Shown here: piece by piece, positions 55,186-63,999 of the stretch | Numbering within the stretch: the stretch's first letter is position 1 | Layout of the letters: every line of letters starts with the position of its first letter | Origin: Octadecabacter antarcticus 307 | GTDB taxonomy: Bacteria > Pseudomonadota > Alphaproteobacteria > Rhodobacterales > Rhodobacteraceae | Length of the DNA stretch: 64,000 bases | NCBI RefSeq assembly: GCF_000155675.2 | Contig: NC_020911.1 | Span: 27,501 to 91,500, forward strand | Direction of reading: 5' to 3' | Notes under the pieces: model-generated | The model's database searches: none | Told to the model about the DNA's origin: nothing | Seen by the model: the letters and a program-made list of their open reading frames with translations, nothing else | Position numbers and translations under genes: made by a program

Positions 55186-56098
55186 ATGAACATTCAACAA
55201 TTGACACCAACGACGCCCCTTCGTGCTCGCATGATAGCCGATATGTCGGGACGCAATCTCGGCCCTGCTTCTCAGACAGGCCACTTGCGTGCGTGCAAGC
55301 GATTTGCGGCCTGGCTTGGCCGCTCCCCCGAGATGGCAACGCCGGATGATGTGAAATATTTCCAGCAGCACTTTATTGAAAGCGGCGTCAGTATTTGCAC
55401 GCGCAATCAAACGATGACGGGTGTGAAGTTTCTGCTTCGCGTGACTTTGCGGCGACACGATTTGGTTGCTGAGATCTTTCACCTGAAGGAACCTGTGAAG
55501 GTGGCGCTGGTTCTCAGTAAGAAGGAGATCATGCGCATCTTGGCCATGGCACCAAGCCAGAAGGCGAAGGTGATGTTGTCACTGGCCTATGGGTGCGGCA
55601 TGCGCGCTGGTGAGGTTGTGCGCTTGAAGGTTGGGGATATTGACAGCGCACAAGAGATCATCCGTATTGTACAATCAAAAGGTCGCAAAGACCGCAACGT
55701 CATGTTGCCGATGGACCTTTTGGATCTGTTGCGCGAGTGGTGGGTCGAACGCCCAACCGGTCAGGGCAAGGATGTGCCAACGCCTGAGCGGTCCTCTTCC
55801 CGGATATCGCGGCAACTACCTCTCAACCCGGCAGATCTCGCGCTTGTTCAAAGAGACCGCGCGGGAAGCTGGGATCACCAAGCCGGTCACACTGCATACG
55901 TTGCGGCACAGTTTTGCGACCCACCTGCTGGAACGCGGGGTGGATATCTGGGTGATCCAAGCACTACTCGGCCACACCAAACTGACGACCACGGCACGGT
56001 ATGCAAGCGTGGCCACCGGTATGATCGCGGCGGTGGACAGCCCGTTGGATGATCTGAATGGGAGCAAGCGCAAGAAAAGCAGGCCCAAGTCTTCATAA
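55186..56098 (+). pseudogene. IS91-associated tyrosine recombinase, frameshifted
   Basis: From ATG 55186 the XerC/D-like protein runs with its N-terminal SAM-like domain (residues 1-100) and the first catalytic Arg in GCGMRAGEVVRLKVGDID (about 148). Near 55770-55790 the frame shifts. The remainder is in the other frame, with HTLRHSFATHLLERG (His/Arg), LLGHTKLTTT and ARYASVATG (nucleophilic Tyr), to a stop at 56098. Relatives have a few more residues at the break, so a small deletion is likely. Inactive as read. Confidence 0.8.
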
Positions 56099-56104
56099 GC
56101 AGCT

Positions 56105-57098
56105 ATGTCGGTTCAATCTCTGGAGGTTGCGGATATTTTCCGCGCCCATGGTGCTGTCTGGGGGGCGGTGAATGCAGGACACATCAGTCTGACCCAGCTC
56201 AAAGTCATGAGCGCCATTGAGCGCTGCCGCACAGCGGGGCTTGGCGGTCATGTCGCGCGGTGCGCCGACTGTGCGCATGAGCACATCGCCTACAACTCAT
56301 GCCGCAACCGTCATTGTCCCAAATGTCAGGCGGGGTGCCGCCAAAACTTGGTTGGCAGCACGTGAGGCCGAGCTGCTGCCCGTGCGGTATTTCCACCTCG
56401 TCTTCACCCTGCCCAAACAGATCGCCGACATCGCGTACCAAAATAAGCGCGAGATCTACAATCTACTGATGCGGGCAAGTGCGGACACTGTGGTCAAAAT
56501 CGCCGCCGATCCTAAACATCTGGGGGCAAAGGTTGGCATAACGTCAGTCCTTCACACTTGGGGATCCGCGATGACCCACCACCCGCATGTCCATATGATC
56601 GTTCCGGGCGGTGGGCTTTCGAGGGATGGTTCAAAATGGATCGCCAGCCGCAAGAACTTCTTCCTGTCTGTTCGCGTTCTATCCCGCTTGTATCGGCGGC
56701 TCATTCTGGAAGGGCTGCCCAAGCTGGACATGGCCGGGAAACTGCAATTCTTCGGCGATCTCGCAAACCTTGCAGATCGAAATGCCTTCGACGACTTCCT
56801 CAAACTGCTGCGCAAAATCGACTGGGTCGTCTACGCCAAAGAACCCTTCGCTGGGCCGAAGGCGGTGCTGGCGTACCTGTCGCGTTACACCCACAGAGTG
56901 GCAATATCCAACAGCCGCTTGATCCGCTTTGATGCGCAAAACGTCACCTTCCGCGTCAAAGACTCGGGCCACCACACTACTATGACGCTGGCAACATCAG
57001 AATTTATTCGCCGTTTCCTGATCCACGTCCTGCCAAGAGGTCAGCACCGCATCCGCCACTATGGGTTCTACGGAAACGGTAACTGGGCCGCCGCATGA
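56105..57098 (+). pseudogene. IS91-family HUH transposase, frameshifted
   Basis: From ATG 56105 comes the N-terminal zinc-binding domain: HVARCADCAHEHIAYNSCRN and HCPKCQ hold the Cys/His ligands. Near 56325-56345 the frame shifts into AAKTWLAAREAELLPVRYFH. The second frame carries the HUH-type motif HPHVHMIVPGGG and the catalytic tyrosine region YLSRYTHRVAISN, to a stop at 57098. It would nick and transfer single strands in rolling-circle transposition, but the frameshift separates the zinc domain from the catalytic domain. Confidence 0.8.
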
Positions 57099-57524
57099 AG
57101 CGCGCACCGCACGTCGTAAATTGCAGTCTCAACCGCACGCTACACCGCCTGCGGACCAACGGTCATGCGCAAATCAAGATATCGAAGCGGCGCAAGTTGA
57201 TGACACCGATGGGATGCGGCACATATCGACCAAAATTCAGAAAAACTCATGAGGCGTTTTCCCGAAAATGCCCCGTGCAATCAGCCTGCCCAGTCGGATC
57301 CAAAGCACCCGAACCCCACAAATCCCCATAGACACCACTGATCCACCAAGACCAACCCCGCGATTTCCCGCTTGAGCGCTTCTCCGACGCCAGGCAACGA
57401 TCCGCGTCACCCAAACGGCGCGCCCAGCGTCCGAGAAACCTACACTCAACCGGACGTTCGCCGCGCGCTCTTCTCCAAGGTCCGCAATGGGCCGGAAGTG
57501 TCGGTGCCAGCCAGCAGGATTAGT
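57099..57524. other. IS91 tail and intergenic sequence
   Basis: The first ~150 bases look like the degraded C-terminal coding region of the IS91 transposase. The rest shows no gene. The region ends at the convergent stop of the LLM oxidoreductase gene. Confidence 0.4.
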
Positions 57525-58526
57525 CTACCTTTTTTGTGCAATCAATTGGGTCAAGACATCGCCGGCAATTTTAAACGATCGCACTCGTGCAGCGTGGTCA
57601 TGGATCATGCCAGTCACCAAAAGCTCGTCGGGCCGGTACTTTTCGATCATCGCGCTTAACTGCGCCTTGACCATCGAAGGTGAACCCGTTGCGGAACACG
57701 ATAAGGCTTGTCTGACTTGCGCCAGGACTGGCGCGGGGACGTGTGCCTCGACATCTTGGACGGGCAGGGGCAGCTTACCGGGCTGGCCGGATATCAAACG
57801 TGCAAATGCAATTTCTTGCGAGGATCGCAGCATCTGCGCCTCCTCGTCGGTCTCGGCAGCACAGACACCTGCCGCGACCATTGCATAGGGCTCGGACAAG
57901 AACTGGGATGGTTTGAAAGTTGTTCTGTAGATCGACAGTGCCTCTTCGAGCATAACCGGTGCGAAGTGCGAGGCGAAGGCATAGGGCAGGCCCAGATGGG
58001 CTGCCAGCTGGGCACCGTAAAGGCTCGACCCGAGGATCCAGACCGGAACGTGCGTGCCGACACCAGGAATAGCGCGGACAGCTGCACCCTCGGGCATGTC
58101 ATCGAAATAGCCGATCAGCTCTTGCACATCTTGGGAAAAGCTATCCTCGGGCGCCATATGGCGTCGTAACGCACGGGAGGTCGCCATATCGGTGCCAGGT
58201 GCGCGGCCCAGGCCGAGATCAATGCGGTCGCCGTACAGCGTTGCCAGCGTTCCGAACTGTTCTGCTATCACCAATGGCGCGTGGTTCGGTAACATGATCC
58301 CACCAGCGCCGATCCGCATGGTCCGGGTCGCAGCTGCCACGTGGCCGATCACTAGGGCCGTCGCGGCGCTGGCGATGCCGGCCATGTTGTGATGCTCAGA
58401 CAGCCAGTAGCGGTGATATCCAGCGTTTTCTGCAGCGTGCGCCAAAGCAACTGAATTGGCCAAGGCGTTCGCCGTGGTTTTGCCTTCTGGCACGGGTGAT
58501 AAGTCGAGGAGCGAAAAGTGCTGCAT
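57525..58526 (-). CDS. LLM-class flavin-dependent oxidoreductase (YhbW-like)
   Basis: A 333-residue luciferase-like TIM barrel. The N-terminal [30 protein letters not shown] (about 39-53), [20 protein letters not shown] (about 73-92), [18 protein letters not shown] segment [14 protein letters not shown] (about 99-112) and [13 protein letters not shown] match the YhbW group of flavin monooxygenase-like proteins. It probably uses reduced FMN from a partner reductase. ATG 58526 is preferred because the fold starts there. Single gene, intact. Physiological substrate unknown. Confidence 0.82.
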   Translation of the reverse strand: MQHFSLLDLSPVPEGKTTANALANSVALAHAAENAGYHRYWLSEHHNMAGIASAATALVIGHVAAATRTMRIGAGGIMLPNHAPLVIAEQFGTLATLYGDRIDLGLGRAPGTDMATSRALRRHMAPEDSFSQDVQELIGYFDDMPEGAAVRAIPGVGTHVPVWILGSSLYGAQLAAHLGLPYAFASHFAPVMLEEALSIYRTTFKPSQFLSEPYAMVAAGVCAAETDEEAQMLRSSQEIAFARLISGQPGKLPLPVQDVEAHVPAPVLAQVRQALSCSATGSPSMVKAQLSAMIEKYRPDELLVTGMIHDHAARVRSFKIAGDVLTQLIAQKR

Positions 58527-58674
58527 TGAGGCCTCCGTTTGCAGTGAGGTATGCACCCGATCCGCGCAACCTAAGGTCGTCTCTAACACTGTCGCAAGAT
58601 GGAGTGGTGGTCATGAACTATCGTCTTGAAGTAGCGAAAAGGGCTGCGTTTTGTCATCCACAGAAGCTAATTGC

Positions 58675-59025
58675 TCACCCTGCCCGCCTCAACCGATTTT
58701 GCTCTGACAGTGCCATCTGGGACTTGATCTGCGCTTCACTCACTGCGTCGTATAGGGATGTTATAGTTTTTGACATTTCCAAGCTATTAATTGGCTTTTC
58801 CAACATCGCACAACGAAATCCAAACTTATCCTCAAATATAAAAGCTTCCAAGAGGCGTGACGACATTAGAATGGCAAGCGTCGCATCATTTAGTTTAAGT
58901 GTTTGCTCGATCAATTTTATACCCGTTTGCCCATGGTCCAAATTTAGATCCGTTACGATGACAGCAAGATGAGGTGTCTTTAAGATGATCTGTTGTGCTT
59001 TTGCGAAGCTGGTTGCGGTCAAGAC
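58675..59025 (-). pseudogene. Receiver-domain (CheY-like) protein truncated by an IS5 element
   Basis: About 115 codons remain from the IS boundary. The phospho-acceptor region VIVTDLNLDHG (Asp), the Ser of AILMSSRLLE at the Thr/Ser position, and the Lys of CAMLEKPINS are in the right order for a response-regulator receiver. The first strand and acidic pocket are missing, and the codons at the 5' end belong to the IS terminal repeat. It was probably a stand-alone receiver. The neighbouring IS5 terminal repeat starts at 59026. Confidence 0.7.
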
Positions 59026-59690
59026 GGCTTTGTTGCACAATTCAGTTGAGGGGATTCATCTCGTAAATTTAGCATGATACTCGGAGGGTATGAGCAGTTG
59101 GATCCCTACGAAGTACAAGACCACGAACTGGTCGTCATACAATGACAGCGTGGGTCGCTGTCGATATGGTTTGATCCTGCTATGGAATGGGTGCCGCGGC
59201 CGAGCGGAAAGCGCGGTCGTCAACAACATTTCAGTGATGCCGCGATCCAGACATGTCTGACCTTGAAGGTGCTGTTCGGGATGCCGCTCAGGCAGACACC
59301 AGGTTTTGTGCAAAGCCTGCTGCAGCTCGTCGGGCTGGACTACGGTGCCGGACTTCAGCACTCTATGTTGCCGTCTAAAAACGCTGAACGTCAGCCTGCC
59401 CTATCGCGGGGAAACCGGTCCTTTGAATCTCTAGATCGACAGCACGGGGATCAAAGCAGAAGGTGAAGGAGAGTGGAATGCGCGTAAGCATGGCGGCTCC
59501 AAACGCCGCATCTGGCGTAAGATACACATAGGCATCGACGAGGAAACGCTGGAGGTTCGGGCAGTCGAAGTCACTAGCAGCGACATCGGGGAAGCTTCCA
59601 TGCTGCCCGAACTCCTAAACCAGATCCCCTCCGATCAGGACATTGGCAGCGTTACCGCTGATGTTGCGTCGACCGGTTGAAACCGCCGCC
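59026..59690 (+). pseudogene. IS5-family element, 5' part, decayed
   Basis: It begins with the terminal repeat GGCTTTGTTGCACAA at 59026. From 59091 the transposase reads SWIPTKYKTTNWSSYNDS. Broken frames then carry WVPRPSGKRGRQQHFSDAAI, TCLTLKVLFGMPLRQTPGF and LEVRAVEVTSSDIGEASMLP, up to QDIGSVTADVAST where it ends. The catalytic C-terminal third and the right repeat are missing. The segment around GSVTAD is the uninterrupted version of the site occupied by the palindromic insertion in the copy at 62030. Bases 59691-59845 hold no recognisable gene. Confidence 0.75.
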
Positions 59691-59845
59691 TATGACGGTC
59701 TTGTTTCGCCGACGTGATCTTGGCTCAATCCCGTGAGGGAGGCCACAGCGTGTGATGCAAAACGACATGATGCAAATATTGCTTAAATAAAGTCGATTTG
59801 GGGTCTCTAAATCTAGATTCTTTGATACTGAGGGAGCTAGAAGTT

Positions 59846-60895
59846 ATGCAAAGCAGGTTCATGGATAGATTTTCAGAAAGCGGCGACATCAAACTTGAAA
59901 CCCGCGCCCCCCGCGACTGGGTGAGAACCTTATCCAGCTACCGTGATCCAAGCACGGTTCGCAGTTGGTTTGAACTCGCCGTGACTGTGGGACCTTTTAT
60001 AATCCTATGGGCGTTGGCATGGTGGAGCCTGTCTTACAGTTATTGGCTGGCCTTTGCTCTCTCGATGCTGAACGGCGCGTTCCTGTTGCGACTTTTTGCA
60101 ATCCAGCATGATTGTGGACACGGTTCATTTTTTAACAATCGTAACCTGAGCGATTGGATTGGCCGCGTTCTCGGTGTGCTGACGCTGACCCCTTATGATG
60201 TTTGGCGGCGCACACATTCTATTCACCACAGTTCGTCAGGAAACCTGGGTCAGCGCGGCATCGGGGACGTTTATACGATGACCGTTGCCGAATATGCCCA
60301 GCTGACCCCGCTTAACCGCTTGAAATACCGGCTTTACCGGCACCCGATTGTGTTGTTCGGTTTGGCACCAGGCTATCTTTTCCTCTTAAAAAATCGATTG
60401 CCCCTCGGCCTCATGAATGGTGTCAAATACTGGGTAAGCGCAATGGCGACGAACGTCGCGCTGTTGGTCTTGGTTTCAATTATCATGTATTTTGGTGGTG
60501 TCATGCCGATCATGTTGGTTTTCTTGCCCACAACATTGCTTGCGGCAACGGCAGGTGTGTGGCTGTTTTACGTCCAGCATCAGTTTGAGGACACGCATTG
60601 GGATGCCGAAGAAGATTGGCAGGTGCACGACTCAGCGTTGAAGGGCAGCTCACATTACGTGATGCCCTCCGTTCTACAATGGCTCAGCGCCAACATCGGA
60701 ATCCACCATGTACATCACCTCTATGCGCGAATTCCTTTCTATCGTTTGCCAGAGGTACTTCGCGATCACGCGGAACTGGCGGATGGAAACCGGATGACGA
60801 TCTTGGAAAGCCTCGGGAACTCGCGGCTGAACTTGTGGGACGAAAAGACCAAGAAATTGTTGTCGTTCTCTCAGGCCCAAACGCTTCAGGAATAA
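59846..60895 (+). CDS. Membrane fatty-acid desaturase
   Basis: A 349-residue integral membrane di-iron desaturase with four to six hydrophobic helices. Three histidine boxes are present: HDCGH (about 90-94), HSIHH (about 126-130) and HHVHH (about 286-290). It introduces a double bond into acyl chains of lipids, increasing membrane fluidity, which would be useful in cold water. ATG 59846 follows a strong GAGGGAG site; an in-frame TTG 48 bases upstream is less likely. It stands alone, 155 bases downstream of an IS5 remnant that may have replaced its native promoter. Confidence 0.85.
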   Translation: MQSRFMDRFSESGDIKLETRAPRDWVRTLSSYRDPSTVRSWFELAVTVGPFIILWALAWWSLSYSYWLAFALSMLNGAFLLRLFAIQHDCGHGSFFNNRNLSDWIGRVLGVLTLTPYDVWRRTHSIHHSSSGNLGQRGIGDVYTMTVAEYAQLTPLNRLKYRLYRHPIVLFGLAPGYLFLLKNRLPLGLMNGVKYWVSAMATNVALLVLVSIIMYFGGVMPIMLVFLPTTLLAATAGVWLFYVQHQFEDTHWDAEEDWQVHDSALKGSSHYVMPSVLQWLSANIGIHHVHHLYARIPFYRLPEVLRDHAELADGNRMTILESLGNSRLNLWDEKTKKLLSFSQAQTLQE

Positions 60896-61225
60896 GCCAA
60901 GCAACATAACTTTCAGCCGACGATCTGGTCCATAAAGTTGATTTCGTTTGCGAAGACGTGCTTCGTTCAACGTTTGAAATGTCTCACTTGGCGTGTTGGA
61001 GCAGAGCTTGGCAGGGCGAACACATCAAACATCGCAGCGCTGAACAGTGATGCCCGCGTGGTCACTCGGTGGCGTGCGATGGTATTGCCTCAGTCTGCGT
61101 CTTCGCTCTGCGCGCCGGCCTTGAGTTCCAGCCGTCGTTGCGACTTCCGGCGGGCTGATAGCGGGCTCTCTGCCTACCGGCCTACCGTTTTTGGAACCGC
61201 TTGATCTTGTTCAACTTTGATATGT
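60896..61225. other. Non-coding or heavily degraded stretch
   Basis: No intact gene is visible. The minus strand has scattered short matches that could be transposase debris continuing from 61226. No terminator hairpin is obvious after the desaturase gene. Confidence 0.4.
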
Positions 61226-61335
61226 TCCAAAACCGCGCCGAGACGTTTGTTCTTGGCGATTTCAGCCTGAGTCACGCGCTGATCTTGTCGAACACGGTGC
61301 AGGGGATCGAAACACCTTTCCATCGGACGTCAAAC
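61226..61335 (-). pseudogene. Possible ISNCY-type transposase fragment
   Basis: The minus strand reads DVRWKGVSIPCTVFD, then after a shift DQRVTQAEIAKNKRLGAVL and EHIKVEQDQ. This resembles the C-terminal region of ISNCY-like transposases (RxKGxxLPYxxFDKDQRVxxAxIxENKRLG). The fragment is short and frameshifted, so the assignment is tentative. Confidence 0.4.
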
Positions 61336-61352
61336 CGGCCGTCCTCTGCCCC

Positions 61353-61726
61353 GTAGGGTACCATGCCATAGAGTTCATGCTTTGCGGCCAAGACCTGAAC
61401 GGTCATTGGAGCGGTGCGGGAGTGCGGCCTTGGACGGACTACGCCATGGGCTATGAATGTACGAATGCCAACTGTGACCGCCGTGGTGAACTCCTGACCG
61501 CAGCCACCGACCTGCTCATGTCCGATCTGGAATAGATGACAACGCAGTGGGCCGACTATGGCGCAGCACGTGGTGATCTAACGGCGAACACGGGTGCAGG
61601 TCTTGGCGTCATGCTTAATGATCCAGAAGAGGAGCATTCCTGCTTTGCAGACGACACCAAAAACGACCATTACTATGACGGCCTGGGTGTTCAGAATGTC
61701 TACTTGTGCGAATACATAGGCGCAGA
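61353..61726 (+). pseudogene. Imelysin-family (insulin-cleaving metallopeptidase-like) fragment
   Basis: The frame opens abruptly with GYHAIEFMLCGQDLNG, which contains the family's GxHxxE signature, and continues through RPWTDYAMGYECTNANCDRR. It is interrupted by TAG at 61533-61535 (where relatives have Trp) and resumes with QWADYGAARGDLT and LNDPEEEHSCFADDTKNDHY. It ends after GLGVQNVYLCEYIG. Imelysins are periplasmic, iron-regulated proteins. Both ends are missing, and the 3' end is fused to a DUF1513 fragment. Confidence 0.65.
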
Positions 61727-62029
61727 GATGAATGGGACAGCGGCGGTATCGGTCCAATTGCCAATGGTGGCATCGGTAAACACCCTGACACAGGACGTAC
61801 CAAGCTCAAAATACCAACGATGCCACCTGACCTTGCGTATTTTGGGGACGACAACGTGGTCAAAGTCGCCACGTTTCCGCTTGAGATGCACAAGAACTCC
61901 ATCCGACATCTCGCCTTCGGAATGCAGTGGCAAGGAGATGGCCCAGTGGATGGTCTCGTCGGCATTTACCAGATCGGATCACCTGTGAATCGGTGTAGCG
62001 GTCTAGCGTGTTACGGAACGGCCTATCGG
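61727..62029 (+). pseudogene. DUF1513 protein fragment
   Basis: A frame different from the imelysin piece encodes IGPIANGGIGKHPDTGRTKL, then MPPDLAYFGDDNVVKVATFP and HKNSIRHLAFGMQWQGDGP. These are the conserved beta-propeller-like blocks of DUF1513, a family commonly encoded with imelysins. It is cut on the right by the IS5 repeat at 62030 and on the left by the deletion joining it to the imelysin gene. Confidence 0.6.
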
Positions 62030-62871
62030 GGCTTTGTTGCACAAATCGCGCTGATGTCGTGCTTCCCCTGCACCCCGGACGGACTCATCCTACGGCAATG
62101 GTGTTTGGGATGCCAACCGCGGTGATGCCATTGATTATGACGGCGCAGATCTTAACCTCTGCGACCTGGCGATCGAAATCACTGGCAGCCAAGCGCTGCC
62201 CCATCAGTTTCAGGCAATGCACCTTAGTCTCGGCGCGGCTTTGGCGGCGGTATCGAGTTGAGCGCCGCCAAAGCGAACGACCAAGATATTTGGATGAACA
62301 AATGGCTTCGTTTCTCGCCATGGCACCGGGGGTGTCCACAGGCCGGCAGTGGTTTGCCTGCAAACCATGAGAGGCAGGCATCCAAGGCTTGGGGTTCTTG
62401 CGCGGCGGAATGACGGCGAAGGCATCGCGAGCTGCGAACGCATTATGACATTTGCGTGTATCGAATGCTGCATCCGCTGCCCAGCATTGCATGTTTACAT
62501 GCATGAGAGGGTGCGGTGAGGCTACCGATCTTCTGATCAGGACCAATCTGGTCGAGCAGATCAGGCAATATGGGCGCATCTCCAATACTACTGTTGGTCA
62601 CTTCAATCGCCCGGATATCAAGTGTTTCGTCATCGCCCCCCCCCTCTCGGCGAATGTTCCATTCGCCTGCCGGGCAATGGAAGGCGCGGCCTCCCAGGTA
62701 GCTTCGGGGTTGAACCAGATCGTCAAAGGTCCGCTATCTTTAAGGGCCTTATTGTACGCAGGCCAGTTCTTCGTACAGTAACTTGGGAGGATCGGAGCTC
62801 ATACAGCACCAGCTACCACGCTTGATTCGCAACAATAATCCCTGCAACCAGAATATTTGTACAACAAAGCC
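62030..62871 (-). pseudogene. IS5-family element with both ends, internally deleted
   Basis: Terminal repeats GGCTTTGTTGCACAAAT (62030) and the complement of GGCTTTGTTGTACAAAT (62871) bound 842 bp. The minus-strand transposase starts at ATG 62802 and reads NWPAYNKALKDSGPLTIWFN and ATWEAAPS. It then jumps to DDETLDIRAIEVTNSSIGDA, so about 100 residues are missing. At GSLTA a palindromic 37-base insertion occurs, followed by FDTRKCHNAF, VIPPRKN and the C-terminus ending at 62085. Flanking bases do not form a target duplication. Confidence 0.78.
62476..62512 (-). repeat. Palindromic insertion element, copy B (inside IS5 transposase)
   Basis: 37 bases whose minus strand reads ACCCTCTCA, then TGCATGTAAACATGCA, then ATGCTGGGCAGC in part. 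It interrupts the codons for GSVTAD, which are continuous in the related copy near 59645. Core identical to copy A at 52913-52950. Confidence 0.65.
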
Positions 62872-62935
62872 GTTCTTCATCTTAATTTCACAAAACCTAT
62901 CAACAGAGCAAACATCTCCGGCTGTTTGTCGCAGA

Positions 62936-63430
62936 TTAACTGAGCTTGTGCTTGCGCACTTGTTGGCCAGTCTCAACCCGCATCTTCAGAGCCCCCAGAA
63001 TCTCGTTAAGTCCGGCTTCCAGCTTTTGACGCAGACCTGTTTCAGCAGGGCCGCCCGACATTGACGGGTCTTGTAATTCATAAGCAATATCCAAGTTGCA
63101 TCGGCTTTTTCCGTCACCTAGATCCAGCACGCTATACGTTGAAAGCGTTTGGCTGAGCGGGCCAAAAACACCGGCGATATAGGTGAAGCTTTTTCCCTCA
63201 TCCCATGCCGTTATTTTCTGTTCAATCTTTCCAAATCCTTTGGCGGTATTGACTCGGATTGCGCCCATACCATTCTTAGCATCGGAAAGCTGAACTGTAT
63301 CAGCAATACCTTCAGCCCAAGTGTACATATCATTATATTTGGCGATAACTGCCCATACATCAGCGGCGGACGTATTGATTTCGATTTTCGCGGATAACAA
63401 TTGCTCGGTAGCTTGTTGTGAATTTGACAT
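62936..63430 (-). CDS. SRPBCC-family (polyketide cyclase/START-like) protein
   Basis: A 164-residue protein with the helix-grip fold pattern: SAKIEINTSAADVWAVIAKY (about 13-32) at the first strand and helix, AIRVNTAKGFGKIEQKITAW in the central sheet, and a long C-terminal helix (ETGLRQKLEAGLNEILGAL). Such proteins bind hydrophobic ligands or act as cyclases; I cannot assign a ligand. It is the second gene after a related SRPBCC gene, 33 bases apart, so they form an operon. Intact. Confidence 0.75.
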   Translation of the reverse strand: MSNSQQATEQLLSAKIEINTSAADVWAVIAKYNDMYTWAEGIADTVQLSDAKNGMGAIRVNTAKGFGKIEQKITAWDEGKSFTYIAGVFGPLSQTLSTYSVLDLGDGKSRCNLDIAYELQDPSMSGGPAETGLRQKLEAGLNEILGALKMRVETGQQVRKHKLS

Positions 63431-63463
63431 TATATTTCTTTCTTTCTGACTGCGTGGGTGGGG

Positions 63464-63901
63464 TTAGGTTTTCTCGACGGCCGTCGCTAATTGCGCCAAC
63501 GCGCCTTTCAGGGTTTTACCCAGCCCGATTTTTACCATCGGAACCAATGGAATGGCGTACCAGGCCAGTTTTGCGGTAACGACACTTGTGGCACGGCTGC
63601 GGCTGTTACCAATGTCCTCTATCGTCCAAGCATTATCGACCTTAAGCATGAACGCGGGAAGGCCGCTAAGGATCGCATAGGTCAACGAACGCGTTTTTGG
63701 GTCGAAATGGGTCAGCTTTTCCTTGATCACGAGATCTTTTGGAAAGTTGCAGGTGCGCGTCACACCCACGGCTAGATCACCGTCCAACGACGATGAAATG
63801 ATTGCGTCCAGCCATTTGCTGATACCTTCGAAATCTTCGCCAAATACTTGCCAGGCGGTATCGACAGAGGCGTTGATTTCTATTGATGCTGTCACTTGCA
63901 T
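63464..63901 (-). CDS. SRPBCC-family (polyketide cyclase/START-like) protein
   Basis: A 145-residue protein starting MQVTASIEINASVDTAWQVF, the characteristic SRPBCC first strand and helix. A central sheet (GVTRTCNFPKDLVIKEKLTH) and a C-terminal helix (GLGKTLKGALAQLATAVE) follow. ATG 63901 is preferred to an upstream in-frame start because the fold begins there. It is first of a two-gene operon with 62936-63430. A palindrome (TGGATTA/TAATCCA) lies 80 bases upstream and may be its operator. Confidence 0.75.
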   Translation of the reverse strand: MQVTASIEINASVDTAWQVFGEDFEGISKWLDAIISSSLDGDLAVGVTRTCNFPKDLVIKEKLTHFDPKTRSLTYAILSGLPAFMLKVDNAWTIEDIGNSRSRATSVVTAKLAWYAIPLVPMVKIGLGKTLKGALAQLATAVEKT

Positions 63902-63981
63902 TGTTCGATCCTTCTTCAAAACTAAGTCTTGCGAACATACGCTCCAAATATAATCCATAAACATAGCATTTTCGTACAGGG

Positions 63982-63999
63982 TGGATTAAATATAATCCA
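63982..63999. promoter_or_regulatory. Candidate operator upstream of the SRPBCC operon
   Basis: TGGATTAAATATAATCCA has perfect 7-bp arms around a 4-base centre. A second half-site (AAATATAATCCAT) occurs at 63946-63958, about 40 bp away. The arrangement looks like a pair of repressor sites. The regulator is not in the window. Confidence 0.5.

Larger units (their letters stand above)
55100..57260 (+). mobile_element. Degenerate IS91-like element (integrase + HUH transposase)
   Basis: A tyrosine-recombinase gene followed by an IS91-type transposase gene is the standard arrangement of rolling-circle IS91 relatives in Rhodobacterales. Both genes carry frameshifts. The exact oriIS/terIS ends cannot be fixed by eye; the left part begins before GAACCGGGATTTGTTGCGCG near 55100 and the right edge is uncertain by ~200 bases. 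Confidence 0.6.
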
